From Cohnella cholangitidis (GTDB lineage Bacteria > Bacillota > Bacilli > Paenibacillales > Paenibacillaceae), in NCBI RefSeq assembly GCF_014107495.1, contig NZ_CP041969.1, positions 4,761,501 through 4,825,500 of the forward strand: a DNA stretch of 64,000 nt. The letters are read 5' to 3'. The notes under the pieces are model-generated. The model saw only the letters and a program-made list of their open reading frames with translations. It searched no databases and was not told the DNA's origin. Shown piece by piece: positions 43,494-53,100 of the stretch. Made by a program: the position numbers and the translations under genes. Position 1 is the first letter of the stretch. Each line of letters opens with the position of its first letter.

Positions 43494-44399
43494 ATGTGGG
43501 AACCGGGGGTGCTTCTTGTTAATATAGAAAACATCGAGGCATTCGTATATGTGATCCACTGCGGAAGTTTTAATAAAGCGGCGGAAGCGTTATACTTATC
43601 CCAACCGTCGGTAACGGCCCGCATTCAATCTCTCGAGAGGGAGCTCGATTGCAAGCTGTTCGACCGTCAAGGCAAACAAGTCCAGATTACCGAAGAAGGC
43701 AAGCGATTCCTGCCTTACGCCCAGCAGCTTCTGTTGACGTACCAGAAAGGGAAGCTGCACGTAAACCAGAAGAAAGCGATGCCGGAGGAGTTCAGGATCG
43801 GCTGCACGGTTTCGGTATCCAACTATATCATTCCGGAATTGCTGCCCCGGTTGAAACGAAAGTTTCCGAATACGCATTACAAATTCTTAACCGGCATTAC
43901 GGACGAAATCGTAGGCAAAGTGCTCGGAAAGGAAGTCGATATCGGCTTCGTCCGCAGGGTGAACCATCCGAATCTTCAATCTTTGAAGTTCTACGAGGAT
44001 CCGATATCTCTGTATGCTTATGAGGGCCACCCCTTCGTCGGGTCCGAACGCTTATCGGTAGAGGAAATCGCGGAGCAGCCGCTTGTATTTTTCGAATGCG
44101 GCGCATTGGATTGGCTGCGGATACATCGGGTGTTCGAGAATATCGAGCGTCCGCCCAATATCCAGATCCAGACGGACAATTCCGAGATGGCCAAGAAGCT
44201 GGTCATCCGCAAGGCAGGCATCTCGTTCTTGCCGGGCTTGAGCGTGCGGCAAGAATTGGCCGAGGGGAAATTGATCCCTCTCCGAGTTCCGGAGACGGAC
44301 GGCATTTCCTTGCAGACGAACGTAATCGCCAACCTAGGCGAGCATACGCAATTTCTCGACGAAATTATCGAAATCGGCAAGCAATTAAACCACCATTAG
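43494..44399 (+). CDS. LysR-family regulator of the organosulfur island
   Basis: 301 residues: an N-terminal winged helix-turn-helix (FVYVIHCGSFNKAAEALYLSQPSVTARIQSLE, given here in part) and a C-terminal periplasmic-binding-like effector domain. It resembles YtlI/CysL-type LysR regulators of Bacillus sulfur genes. It heads a run of organosulfur genes, 12 bases upstream of an FMN reductase, and is presumably an activator for them. The start codon is uncertain: the ATG at 43494 has only AAAAAG upstream; a GTG at 43509 is an alternative. Confidence 0.9.
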   Translation: MWEPGVLLVNIENIEAFVYVIHCGSFNKAAEALYLSQPSVTARIQSLERELDCKLFDRQGKQVQITEEGKRFLPYAQQLLLTYQKGKLHVNQKKAMPEEFRIGCTVSVSNYIIPELLPRLKRKFPNTHYKFLTGITDEIVGKVLGKEVDIGFVRRVNHPNLQSLKFYEDPISLYAYEGHPFVGSERLSVEEIAEQPLVFFECGALDWLRIHRVFENIERPPNIQIQTDNSEMAKKLVIRKAGISFLPGLSVRQELAEGKLIPLRVPETDGISLQTNVIANLGEHTQFLDEIIEIGKQLNHH

Positions 44400-44411
44400 G
44401 AGGAGTTACCA

Positions 44412-44978
44412 ATGAGTCATATCGTCATTATTTCAGGCAGTCCGACACCGGGATCCCGGTTGAACGGGTTAATCGAGCGAGTGGAAAGCAAATGGACCGA
44501 ATCCGGGGTGAAAGTCAGCCATATCCGGGTTGCCGAGCTTCCGGCGGAAGCTCTTCTGCACGCGAATTTCAAAGACGAGCAAATATTGGCGGCCCTGGCT
44601 TTGGTCGAATCCGCGTCGGGAGTCGTCATCGCGAGCCCGGTGTACAAAGCCTCTTTCACCGGAATATTGAAGGCTTTCCTGGACCTGCTCCCGCAGACGG
44701 GGCTCAAAGGAAAGGTAACTCTCCCTCTGTTCATCGGGGGAACGATCGCTCACCTGTTGAGCCTGGATTACGCGTTGAAACCGGTGCTGTCCGTGCTTGG
44801 AAGCAGAAACATCATCGGCGGGGTTTACGCGATCGATCAGTGGGTGCAAAGGTTGGATAACGGAGGATTCGAGCTTTCCGAGGAATTGCAGGAACGGTTG
44901 GATCGAGCAGCGGAGGAACTGGCCGAGGAGATCACTTGGCTGGGCATTCGCGCCAAAGAGAAAATCGTCATTTCATAA
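44412..44978 (+). CDS. ssuE: NAD(P)H-dependent FMN reductase (SsuE family)
   Basis: 188 residues of the SsuE-type flavodoxin-like reductases: IISGSPTPGSRLNGL (phosphate-binding loop for FMN) and SPVYKASFTGILKAFLDLLPQ, the flavin-binding stretch diagnostic of SsuE. It supplies reduced FMN to the flavin-dependent monooxygenases encoded further along this island. It follows the LysR gene by 12 bases with TAGGAGGAG before the ATG and is followed by a terminator. Confidence 0.93.
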   Translation: MSHIVIISGSPTPGSRLNGLIERVESKWTESGVKVSHIRVAELPAEALLHANFKDEQILAALALVESASGVVIASPVYKASFTGILKAFLDLLPQTGLKGKVTLPLFIGGTIAHLLSLDYALKPVLSVLGSRNIIGGVYAIDQWVQRLDNGGFELSEELQERLDRAAEELAEEITWLGIRAKEKIVIS

Positions 44979-44998
44979 TAGGCGTATGAATGAGCAAG

Positions 44999-45036
44999 GG
45001 CTGTCCAATTGTCGTGTAGACTTAGGGCAGCCTTTT
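44999..45036 (+). terminator. Terminator after the FMN reductase gene
   Basis: GGCTGTCC (44999-45006) pairs with GGGCAGCC (45025-45032, one T-G pair), followed by TTTT. Confidence 0.75.
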
Positions 45037-45373
45037 GCGTATCGTGCGCTTTATATTGGCTTTCGTGCTTGAAGCGTGGGCGAAGCGGCTAGACGAAGGC
45101 ACATTTTTGGCCTTCGTGCTCCATGCGCATCCGCATTGGCTCAATGTTGCTTGCATTCGGTAGAGTCCCGAGTAATAGCATCGTTCCGAGGTGATTGATA
45201 AGATCCATAGTGCAACACTTATCGTTATTTTGTATCGTCGTATAGAAAAACTCTATTACCTAGCGCATTGACGCTGATGCGAGCGAGGTGGTAAGTTTAT
45301 TCCAAGCATAAATCTTACTTTTCCAGTAGGAATTATAAGTTTAAAAAAGAGGAGAAAAACGGAGGAAACGAAG
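45037..45373 (+). other. Gene-free spacer before the amino acid ABC operon
   Basis: About 337 bases without an acceptable gene. It presumably holds the ABC operon promoter. I looked for S-box and T-box leader motifs and found neither. The last 80 bases are AT-rich and contain an imperfect palindrome CTTACTTTTCC-AGTA-GGAATTATAAG. Confidence 0.5.
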
Positions 45374-46285
45374 ATGAAAAAATGGGCCATTTTATCGCTC
45401 GCGCTATTATTCGTATTTACCCTTGCAGGCTGCGGCAACAAAAACAACGAGGCGTCCGGAGCATCGTCCGGAACGCCGGCGGCATCTGCGGCGAGTGCAT
45501 CGGCGAGCGCATCGGAAAGCGCGCCGGCTGGCGAATCGGCGTCCGCCAGCCCGGAAGCCCCGGTCGAAGCGAAGAAAATCATCGTCGGAACGTCAAGCCT
45601 GTTCCCGCAAGTGTGTTTCCTGGACGAGAACGGGAAATTGACCGGTTACGACATCGAGCTCGTTAGAGAGATCGATAAAAGGCTGCCGGAATACGAATTC
45701 GAATTTCAGTTGCTAGATTCGATGCCGAGCTTGCTATTAAGCCTAGAGACGAAAAAGGTCGACTTCGTCGCCCACGAAATCGAGAAAAATCCGGAGAGAA
45801 CGGAAAAGTACTTGTTCAACAAAGTGCCTTACGCGCATTGGAAAAACAAAATCGTCGTCTCCGTAAACAATAACGATCCGATCGAAACGCTGGCGGATTT
45901 GAAAGGCAAAAAGGTGATCACCCACGCTTCCAGCGCCGCGGATCAAATTCTGAAAAACTACGATAAGGAAAATCCGGGTACGTACAAGATCGTGTACTCG
46001 AGCGGCGCCGCCAACGATACCGTGCAGCAAATCGATTCCGGCCGCGTGACGGCAACGGTCGCGGCGGATTTCGCGCTAAGCCTGATCGATCCGGAGAAAA
46101 AATTGAAAACCGTAGGCAAGGCGCTGAGCACGGCGGACATCCTTTTCCTGTTCCGCAAGAACGATTCCGATGCGCAAGCGCTGGCCGACGCGATCGACGA
46201 AGTGCTGCTCGAGATCAAAGCAGACGGCACGCTTAGCGCCCTGAGCAAACAATGGCTTGGCCAAGATTTCACTACCGCCGAATAG
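45374..46285 (+). CDS. Amino acid/cystine-type ABC substrate-binding lipoprotein
   Basis: 303 residues: signal peptide with lipobox FTLAGC (Cys20), an Ala/Ser/Glu-rich flexible linker (about 25-60), then a class 3 solute-binding domain (FLDENGKLTGYDIELVREI is the family signature, with KKVDFVAHEIEKNPERTEKY). It captures a polar amino acid or, given the island, probably cystine or an S-modified cysteine, and hands it to the two permeases that follow. AACGGAGGAAACG precedes the ATG. Confidence 0.92.
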   Translation: MKKWAILSLALLFVFTLAGCGNKNNEASGASSGTPAASAASASASASESAPAGESASASPEAPVEAKKIIVGTSSLFPQVCFLDENGKLTGYDIELVREIDKRLPEYEFEFQLLDSMPSLLLSLETKKVDFVAHEIEKNPERTEKYLFNKVPYAHWKNKIVVSVNNNDPIETLADLKGKKVITHASSAADQILKNYDKENPGTYKIVYSSGAANDTVQQIDSGRVTATVAADFALSLIDPEKKLKTVGKALSTADILFLFRKNDSDAQALADAIDEVLLEIKADGTLSALSKQWLGQDFTTAE

Positions 46286-46317
46286 GCGCATTAATCAAGG
46301 AAGGGTGACATCGTAAT

Positions 46318-47100
46318 ATGGGTGCGCAATTCGATATCACCACCGTGTTCGAATATTTCGTCAAGCTGCTTCCGTTCATCAAGATTTCCTTGCTTATCGT
46401 TGCCGGTTCAATCGTCGTAGGACTGGGCGTCGGATTTCTCGTCGCCCTTCCGCGGCTTTATCGCATTCCGGTGTTGCAGCGGATTTCCCAGGTGTACGCT
46501 TCCTTCTTCAGGGGGACGCCGATCCTTATTCAATTGTTCTTGTTCTATTATGGGCTGCCGGAATTGCTGAAAGTCGCCCATATCGACGTGTCGCGCGTCC
46601 CGGTGCTCTACTTCGTCATCTTGACTTACGGATTGCATAGCGCGGCATTCATATCGGAAGGCATCCGCGCGGCGGTAACGGCCGTGGACCGAGGGCAAAT
46701 CGAAGCCGGCTATGCCGTCGGAATGACCGGCGTTCAAGCTTTTACGAGAATCATTTTCCCGCAAGCGTTAGCGGTTGCGATTCCCATTCTCGGCAACGTG
46801 TTCATCGGAACTCTGAAGGATACGTCCCTCGCCTTTACGTTGGGGGTAATGGAACTAACGGCGAAGTCCCAATCTTTGGGGCAGTTGTCCAGACATTTCA
46901 TAGAATCGTATATTGCGCTCGCAGCCATTTATTTTATTTTGAGTTTCGTATTGGAGAAGGCGTTCATAGCTATCGAACGTAGACTTCTGCGGCATGAGGC
47001 TCGGACCGGGGCAACGGAGAGGGTTCCGTTAGGGAAAAAATGGCTTAAGCGCCGGTTCGCGGCCAATATCGAATGGAACAAGGGAGGCACGGGAATATGA
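46318..47100 (+). CDS. Amino acid ABC permease 1
   Basis: 260 residues, HisM/GlnP-type permease with about five to six membrane segments. SFFRGTPILIQLFLFYYGLPEL is the family signature at the N-terminal side, and the EAA loop reads EAGYAVGMTGVQAFTRIIFPQA. It forms the translocation path with permease 2. Its stop overlaps the next start (ATGA at 47097-47100). Confidence 0.93.
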   Translation: MGAQFDITTVFEYFVKLLPFIKISLLIVAGSIVVGLGVGFLVALPRLYRIPVLQRISQVYASFFRGTPILIQLFLFYYGLPELLKVAHIDVSRVPVLYFVILTYGLHSAAFISEGIRAAVTAVDRGQIEAGYAVGMTGVQAFTRIIFPQALAVAIPILGNVFIGTLKDTSLAFTLGVMELTAKSQSLGQLSRHFIESYIALAAIYFILSFVLEKAFIAIERRLLRHEARTGATERVPLGKKWLKRRFAANIEWNKGGTGI

Positions 47101-47807
47101 CGTTGGATCCGTCGTTCATCTGGACCGCGTTCGTCCAAATTTTGCCGGCCATCCCGACGACGCTGTACATTACGATCGTGTCCATGTTTTTCGGATTGTG
47201 CATAGGGACGGTCGTGGCGTTGCTTCGGATTTATAAAGTGCCGGTACTTTATCGGATCGCCGCGTCATACGTTACGGTCATTCGCGGAACGCCGATGTTA
47301 ACGCATCTCTTATTGATCTATTTCGGACTACAGATGGTCATCGACAGTCTTGCGGAAACATACGGTTGGTCCTTCAATTCCGTATCGATTCCGATGATCG
47401 GATTCGCGTACATTTCCTTCTCGGTAACTGCAGGCGCCTATCTATCCGAAGTCGTTCGTTCGGGCATGATCGCGGTAGACCGCGGGCAGATCGAAGCTGC
47501 CCATTCGGTCGGGATGACGACGATCCAAGCGCTTCGGCGCATCGTATTGCCCCAAGCGCTCGCGGCTAGCCTGCCGAATTTGTCTAACAGCGTGATAGGG
47601 ATGCTGCACGGCTCTACGCTTGTATTTACCGTATCCGTCGTAGACATTAACGCGCAAGCGCAGATCGTGGCTTCGACCAATTGGAAGTTCTTCGAAGCTT
47701 ATCTGGCGGCAGCCGTCATTTTCTGGGGGCTCACCGTGCTCGTCGAGAGGCTGACGGCGCTTATCGAGAAACGCATCAATGTGTACAATCGCGGGGGTGT
47801 AGCATGA
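47097..47807 (+). CDS. Amino acid ABC permease 2
   Basis: 236 residues from the ATG at 47097, which overlaps the previous stop; AAGGGAGG lies upstream. VIRGTPMLTHLLLIYFGLQM and EAAHSVGMTTIQALRRIVLPQA are the HisM-type signature and EAA loop. Its sequence differs clearly from permease 1, so the transporter is a heterodimer, as in TcyL/TcyM of Bacillus. Its stop overlaps the ATPase start as ATGA. Confidence 0.93.
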   Translation: MTLDPSFIWTAFVQILPAIPTTLYITIVSMFFGLCIGTVVALLRIYKVPVLYRIAASYVTVIRGTPMLTHLLLIYFGLQMVIDSLAETYGWSFNSVSIPMIGFAYISFSVTAGAYLSEVVRSGMIAVDRGQIEAAHSVGMTTIQALRRIVLPQALAASLPNLSNSVIGMLHGSTLVFTVSVVDINAQAQIVASTNWKFFEAYLAAAVIFWGLTVLVERLTALIEKRINVYNRGGVA

Positions 47808-48556
47808 TTAAGCTGAGACGGGTATCCAAATCGTTCGGACGCAACGAAGTGTTGAAAGGAATCGATCTGACCGTCGAGAAGGGCGAGGTAGTGGCGATTC
47901 TCGGACCAAGCGGCTCCGGCAAAACGACTCTGCTCAGATGCATCAACTATCTGGAGAAGCCGGGCGACGGGGAAATCTCGATCGACGAGTTCACCGTCAA
48001 TTGCCGCAAACCGCACAAGAAGGACATTCATACGCTCCGCCGGAAGACGGCGATGGTATTCCAGCAATATAATCTGTTCCGTCACAAAACCGCGCTCGAG
48101 AACGTGATGGAAGGTCTTGTCACCGTCAAAAAGCTGCCGAAAAACAAAGCCCGGGAGCAAAGCGTCGAGCTGTTGGAGAAAGTAGGGCTCGGCTCCAAGC
48201 TCGACGCGTATCCGAGCCAACTATCGGGAGGGCAGCAGCAACGCGTCGGAATCGCCCGCGCCTTGGCCTTGAATCCCGAAGTCATTTTGTTCGACGAGCC
48301 GACCTCGGCGCTCGATCCCGAGTTGGTCGGGGAAGTGCTGGCCGTCATACGCAAGATCGCCAAAGAAGGGATCACGATGATTATCGTGACGCACGAGATG
48401 GGCTTTGCCCAAGAGGTGGCGAACCATGTCGTGTTCATGGACGGAGGCGTGATCGTCGAGGAAGGGCCGCCGAAGGTCATTTTCCAATCTCCGAAAGAGG
48501 AGAGAACGAAGCAGTTCTTGGCGAGAATTACCCCGGAAAGCGCCTATTCGATTTAA
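47804..48556 (+). CDS. Amino acid ABC ATPase
   Basis: 250 residues from the ATG at 47804 (GGGGGTG upstream). Walker A LGPSGSGKTTLLRC, signature LSGGQQQRVGIARALA, Walker B VILFDEPTSALDPE, and H-loop VTHEMGFA. The GlnQ/TcyN type. It completes a four-gene importer of substrate-binding protein, two permeases and ATPase. Confidence 0.95.
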   Translation: MIKLRRVSKSFGRNEVLKGIDLTVEKGEVVAILGPSGSGKTTLLRCINYLEKPGDGEISIDEFTVNCRKPHKKDIHTLRRKTAMVFQQYNLFRHKTALENVMEGLVTVKKLPKNKAREQSVELLEKVGLGSKLDAYPSQLSGGQQQRVGIARALALNPEVILFDEPTSALDPELVGEVLAVIRKIAKEGITMIIVTHEMGFAQEVANHVVFMDGGVIVEEGPPKVIFQSPKEERTKQFLARITPESAYSI

Positions 48557-48580
48557 TTCATAGAGTGGAGTGAGCGAGAG

Positions 48581-49591
48581 ATGACGCTTAAATTCGGCAT
48601 ATTGGATCAAAGCATCGTATTTCCGGGGCAGACGCCGACGGAGGCTCTGGGAAATACGGTCAAGCTTGCGCAACTGGCGGAAAAACTAGGGTTCGAACGC
48701 TTCTGGGTATCGGAGCATCATGATTCCCCGCAGATGGCGGGAGCTTCTCCCGAAGTACTCATTTCGCATTTGCTCGCCCGTACGGACAAAATCCGCATCG
48801 GTTCGGGCGGCGTCATGCTCCAGCACTATAGTCCGTATAAAGTGGCCGAGAACTTCAATGTCCTCGCGTCGTTGGCGCCGGGGCGGGTGGATCTGGGTAT
48901 CGGCCGTGCGCCGGGCGGGTTGCCCCGGTCGACTAAGGCTTTGCAGAAAGGCGTTACGGAGCCCGAAACTCTGGACGACAAGCTCGTCGAGCTCGAACGA
49001 TTACTTACCGGCTCGCTCGGAGAAGAGCATCCTCTCGCCGGGTTGCAGGCCAATCCGCTGCCCGTTGAACCTGCGCAAATTTATTTGCTCGGCACGAGCG
49101 TGTCCAGCGCAAGGCTGGCGGCGGAGAGAGGTTATCCGTACGCGTTCGCCTTATTCATCAACAACGACCCGGAAGCGGCTCGCGTAGCGTTCGATACGTA
49201 CCGGGAACGTTTCAACGGGGCGAACGGCGCCGAACCGAGAACGATACTCGGATTATCGGTCATCGCGGCGGATACGGAAGAAGAAGCCGCCGAACTCGCC
49301 GGTCATTTCAAGAGCGTTCGCGTAACGCTGGCCAGCGGGAAAACCGTAAACGTAGGGACGCTGGAGCAAGCGGAGGAATTCGCTAGACAGGCCGGCGAGA
49401 CGTATACGGCCGAAGTCCGGGACGCGGATATTACGAGAGGGACCAAGGAAACGGTACGCAAGCGGCTATTGGAATTAAGAGATACCTATGGCGTTGATGA
49501 ATTGATCTTTACGACGATAGTTCCCGATTTCGCCAAGCGCGTTCGCTCGTTCCAATTGCTGAAGGAAGCGTTCGAGGAGCAACCGGTATAA
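48581..49591 (+). CDS. LLM-class flavin-dependent monooxygenase (luciferase-like)
   Basis: 336 residues of the bacterial luciferase-like superfamily, subgroup with the FGILDQSIVFPGQTPTEALGN N-terminal strand and RFWVSEHHDSPQMAGASPEVL, as in YtmO/MsnO8-like proteins. It would use FMNH2 (from the SsuE-type reductase of this island) and O2 to oxidise a sulfur or other organic substrate. It is intact, in contrast to the second LLM enzyme at 53.1 kb. GGAGTGAGCGAGAG precedes the ATG at 48581. Confidence 0.9.
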   Translation: MTLKFGILDQSIVFPGQTPTEALGNTVKLAQLAEKLGFERFWVSEHHDSPQMAGASPEVLISHLLARTDKIRIGSGGVMLQHYSPYKVAENFNVLASLAPGRVDLGIGRAPGGLPRSTKALQKGVTEPETLDDKLVELERLLTGSLGEEHPLAGLQANPLPVEPAQIYLLGTSVSSARLAAERGYPYAFALFINNDPEAARVAFDTYRERFNGANGAEPRTILGLSVIAADTEEEAAELAGHFKSVRVTLASGKTVNVGTLEQAEEFARQAGETYTAEVRDADITRGTKETVRKRLLELRDTYGVDELIFTTIVPDFAKRVRSFQLLKEAFEEQPV

Positions 49592-49625
49592 CGACATAAC
49601 TAGCGAATATTTAGGAGGGAAAACG

Positions 49626-50787
49626 ATGGGCATTTTGACGGCTGAACCATTGGCTGAACGGCTAGTGGCGATCCGCAGACAACTGCACGCCAATCCGGAG
49701 CTGTCGCACGAGGAATTCGAGACGACGGAGGCGATTCGCGGCTGGCTTCTCGAAGCGGGAATCCGCATTGCGGCGTATCCGCTGAAGACCGGCTTGGTAG
49801 CGGAAGTCGGAGGCCTGCGGGATGGTCCGATTATTGCGATCCGAGCGGATATCGACGCTCTTCCGATCCAGGAGGAGACGGGACTGCCTTTCGCTTCCCG
49901 CGTTCCCGGCAAGATGCACGCTTGCGGGCACGATTTCCATACGGCAACCGTATTGGGGGCGGCCCTGCTGCTTAAGAAGCAAGAGCAGAGCTGGAAGGAA
50001 CGGTCAGGTTTCTGTTCCAACCGGCGGAAGAGAAGGCGAAGGGCGCCAGCAAGTGATCGCCAGCGGCGCGCTGGAAGACGTGCGGGCGGTATTCGGCTTG
50101 CACAACAAGCCGAACTTGCCGGTCGGCACGATCGGCATTAAAGCCGGTCCGATCATGGCCGCGGCGGACGGTTTCGTCGTCGAGGTGGAAGGGCGCGGCA
50201 CGCATGCCGCGGTGCCGGAGGCGGGACTGGATCCTATCGTGGCATCCGCGCATATCATCACCGCCCTGCAATCGATCGTCAGCCGCAACGTTAGCGCGCT
50301 GGACAGCGCGGTCGTCAGCGTAACGCGCTTGAACAGCGGAACGGCGTGGAACGTCATCGCCGAGAAAGCCGTATTCGACGGGACTTTGCGGACTTTCGAC
50401 GAGAAAGTGAGGGCGAAGGTGCGAGCGCGTTTCGAGCAAGTCGTTACCGGAGTCGCGACCGCGCTTGGAACGTCGGCGAACGTAAAGTGGCTGGAAGGAC
50501 CGCCTCCGGTCGTGAACGATGCGAAATGGGCCGAGCAGGCGACGAGAACCGCCGAATCTCTAGGCTTGACGGTCGTGGACCCCGTTCCTTCGCCTGCCGG
50601 AGAGGACTTCTCGTTTTATTTGCGGCAAACGCCGGGCATTTTCTTTTTCTTAGGGACTTCGGGCCCTCAGGAATGGCATCATCCGGCTTTCGATATCGAT
50701 GAACGCGCGCTGCCGATCGGCGCCTCGTTCTTCGCGGCGTTGGCTGTTGACGCGTTGGCGAAATTATCCGGTCCGTCTCTTAAGTAG
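49626..50787 (+). pseudogene. M20-family amidohydrolase/deacetylase gene with two frameshifts
   Basis: The ATG at 49626 follows TAGGAGGG. The reading frame is good up to LLLKKQEQSWK; one G is missing at 49997-49998 (WKG-TVRFLFQPAEE reads in the third frame), and another at about 50053 (SK-VIASGALEDV reads in the remaining frame to 50787). Restoring both gives a 387-residue M20 peptidase/amidohydrolase with ACGHDFHTA (metal site), EGRGTHAAVPEAG and HHPAFDIDERALPIG. B. subtilis relatives YxeP/HipO remove N-acetyl groups from S-modified cysteines or hippurate. Two independent one-base losses within 60 bases of G-rich sequence suggest sequencing error or fresh decay. Confidence 0.88.
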
Positions 50788-50799
50788 GAGGGTTCAGCC

Positions 50800-51941
50800 A
50801 TTCGAAAATTATACGACGTTATCGTAGTCGGCGCGGGATCGATGGGGATGAGCGCAGGTTACGAGCTGACTCGCAGAGGGTTCAAAACGTTGCTCATTGA
50901 CGCCTTCGATCCTCCTCACCCCCACGGCAGCCATCACGGCGATACGCGCTTGATCAGGCATGCCTATAGCGGCGGCCCATCTTACGTTAAGCTAGCCCTA
51001 CGAGCGGATGAGCTGTGGCGGGGGCTGGAAGAGGAGACGGGAGAGAAGCTGTTGGAGCGAGCCGGCGTGCTGAATATCGCGGACCCCGATTACTATTCTT
51101 ACGAAGGCAGGTTTCAGGATGCGGCCGATCATGGGGTCGTCATCGAAGATCTCGACGCGGAACAAATCCGCGATCGTTGGCCGACGTCCGGGTTCCCGAT
51201 CATTATCGCGCGATGTATGAGCCGAATGCCGGGTATCTATACAGCGAAAGATGCATATCCGCTCATAAGAAGCTGGCTCTGCAAGCAGGCGCCACGCTGC
51301 TAGCTAACACGTTCGTGACGCGGATTCAGCCGGAACACTCATTCGTGACCGTCTACACGAAGACGGACGAATTCATCGCCAATAAAGTCATTCTAAGCGC
51401 GGGAGCTTGGTTCAAGACGTTGGAGCCGTTCGTCCGCCTGCCGATCCGCGCCGTTCGCAAAGTCGTCGGCTGGTTCGAGCCGAACGGCGTATCGTTCGAT
51501 GCCGGCAATTTCCCCGGGTTTACGTTCGGAAGCAACTTGGGCGGGTACTACGGTTTTCCTAGCATCTCGGGCGGAGGGGTGAAGATCGGCAGGCACGAAA
51601 CGGGAGCTGAATGGCAGCCGGGTCAAGAACCCGCGCCATTCGGCGCCTACCCCGAGGACGAAGGGGATTTGCGAACCGCTTTGGATACGTTCTTGCCAGG
51701 AGCGGCAGGCAAACTACTAAGGAGCGCGGTTTGCAAATACGAGCACACGCCGGACGATCATTTCATTATCGATACCCATCCCGACAATCCGAATATTTTA
51801 CTGGCCGGCGGTTTTTCCGGGCATGGATTCAAGTTTTCAAGCGTGGTCGGAGAACTGCTGGCGGATCAAGTCGAAGTCGGCAGCTGGAGACGGGATGTCG
51901 GCTTATTTTCCATATCCCGATTCGCTCAGCCTATTTCATAA
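50800..51941 (+). pseudogene. SolA/sarcosine-oxidase-like FAD amine oxidase gene with frameshift and ATT start
   Basis: AGGAGGG at 50786-50792 is perfectly placed for a start at 50800, but the codon there is ATT; the frame then reads IRKLYDVIVVGAGSMGM, the FAD-binding GxGxxG. The first ATG (50842) would cut this motif. Near 51187 one base is missing: DRWPT in one frame continues as RVPDHYRAMYEPNAGYLYSE in the other. Repaired length is 380 residues, as for N-methyl-tryptophan/sarcosine oxidases. CKYEHTPDDHFIID contains the Cys that binds FAD covalently in that family. It would oxidise an N-methyl or secondary amine to an aldehyde, H2O2 and amine. Confidence 0.85.
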
Positions 51942-51965
51942 CCCATTTCTAAGGAGGCAGTACCC

Positions 51966-52460
51966 ATGAGCCATTCCCCTGTTAATATCGAGTCCTATCT
52001 GCATACTTACGAACAACTGCAAGAAGCGGTCGAAGGGTTATCCGACGAACAGCTGAAGTGGAAAGCGGCGGAAACCCAATGGAGCGTTACGGAGGTGCTC
52101 ACGCATCTGGCGGATCACAATATCGTCGTTTCGTTCCGTATTCGCGAAGTGTTGGCCGGTTCCGAGGTTCGTTTGCCCGCGTTCAGCCAAGATCCTTGGG
52201 TCGCGGGCCAGAAGGCGAACCAAGGCAATGCGGCGGACGTTCTCGAATTTTTCAGAAACCTGCTTATTTATAACAGCTTGCTGTTCCGTCGATTCACGCC
52301 GGAGGATTGGAACAAAACCGGGGTTAACTTCAAGGGAGAGACGGTCACGATTGCCGCGATCGTTCAGGCTTTTATCGACCATGTTCAGGTCCATCTGAAG
52401 CAAATCGAGAGAATAAAGCAAGGAGAGATCAGCTCTCAGAATTCAAGCTGCACGATCTAA
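51966..52460 (+). CDS. DinB-family four-helix protein
   Basis: 164 residues of the DinB/YfiT superfamily. Predicted four-helix bundle with the metal-binding histidines in LTHLADHN and FIDHVQVHLKQI. Such proteins include bacillithiol-S-transferases and other thiol transferases in Bacilli; that would suit a sulfur island, but the exact activity is not shown by sequence. AAGGAGGC lies ahead of the ATG at 51966. Confidence 0.88.
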   Translation: MSHSPVNIESYLHTYEQLQEAVEGLSDEQLKWKAAETQWSVTEVLTHLADHNIVVSFRIREVLAGSEVRLPAFSQDPWVAGQKANQGNAADVLEFFRNLLIYNSLLFRRFTPEDWNKTGVNFKGETVTIAAIVQAFIDHVQVHLKQIERIKQGEISSQNSSCTI

Positions 52461-52506
52461 TAGTCAAGCTTGGATGGTTCAAATTCCGAAAAACGAGGTG
52501 GAGAAG

Positions 52507-53040
52507 ATGTCGGACAACAAAGTCGTGATTCGCGCCGCGCGGGAGGGCGATCGCGTTGCGGTCAAGGAAGTTCTCAAGTCCGCGTACCAGCAATATGAAA
52601 GTACGCTTTCTAAGGAAAGGTGGGCGCACTATAAAGAAAACATCGATCAATCGGTAGACTCGGATACGACGAAAGCCAGGCTTGTCGCCGAATTAAACGG
52701 GGAAGTCGTCGGGAGCGTGTTCCTGTACGAGGGTTCCGATAGGGCATACGGCGCGCCGCAGTTGGAAATCCACACTCCGATTATTCGCTTGCTCGGCGTC
52801 TCGCCGAACGTTCGCGGGCTAGGGGTGGCTACGGAATTGCTTCGAGCAAGCGCGAAGCTTGCGCTGGAATGGGGAGCGGAAACGATCCACCTTCATACCT
52901 CGGACATTATGGACTCGGCGGTCAGGCTGTATGAGCGCTTGGGCTTCGAACGGGCTTACGACAAGGAGTTCAACAACGGAGAGGTGCTGGTGAAGAGCTA
53001 CCGGCTTCAATTGAAAGAAGCGGAATTGCTCAGGGTTTAA
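52507..53040 (+). CDS. GNAT-family N-acetyltransferase
   Basis: 177 residues from the ATG at 52507 (GAGGTGGAG upstream). The acetyl-CoA loop is VRGLGVATELL and the last strands read HLHTSDIMDSAVRLYERLGFE. In Bacillus yxe/ytm loci a GNAT enzyme (YxeL/YtmI) N-acetylates S-succinocysteine or similar before C-S cleavage. The gene's place between an M20 deacetylase and a monooxygenase of the same kind supports that role by analogy. Confidence 0.9.
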   Translation: MSDNKVVIRAAREGDRVAVKEVLKSAYQQYESTLSKERWAHYKENIDQSVDSDTTKARLVAELNGEVVGSVFLYEGSDRAYGAPQLEIHTPIIRLLGVSPNVRGLGVATELLRASAKLALEWGAETIHLHTSDIMDSAVRLYERLGFERAYDKEFNNGEVLVKSYRLQLKEAELLRV

Positions 53041-53100
53041 GGGTAGACGAAGAGGACGTGAAGATCGGAACCGAATGCCATGAATAGGGAGGAAATCACA

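Noticed and set aside
45037..45373. S-box or T-box riboswitch before the cystine-type ABC operon
   Set aside because: None of the conserved core motifs and no terminator directly ahead of the first gene could be found.
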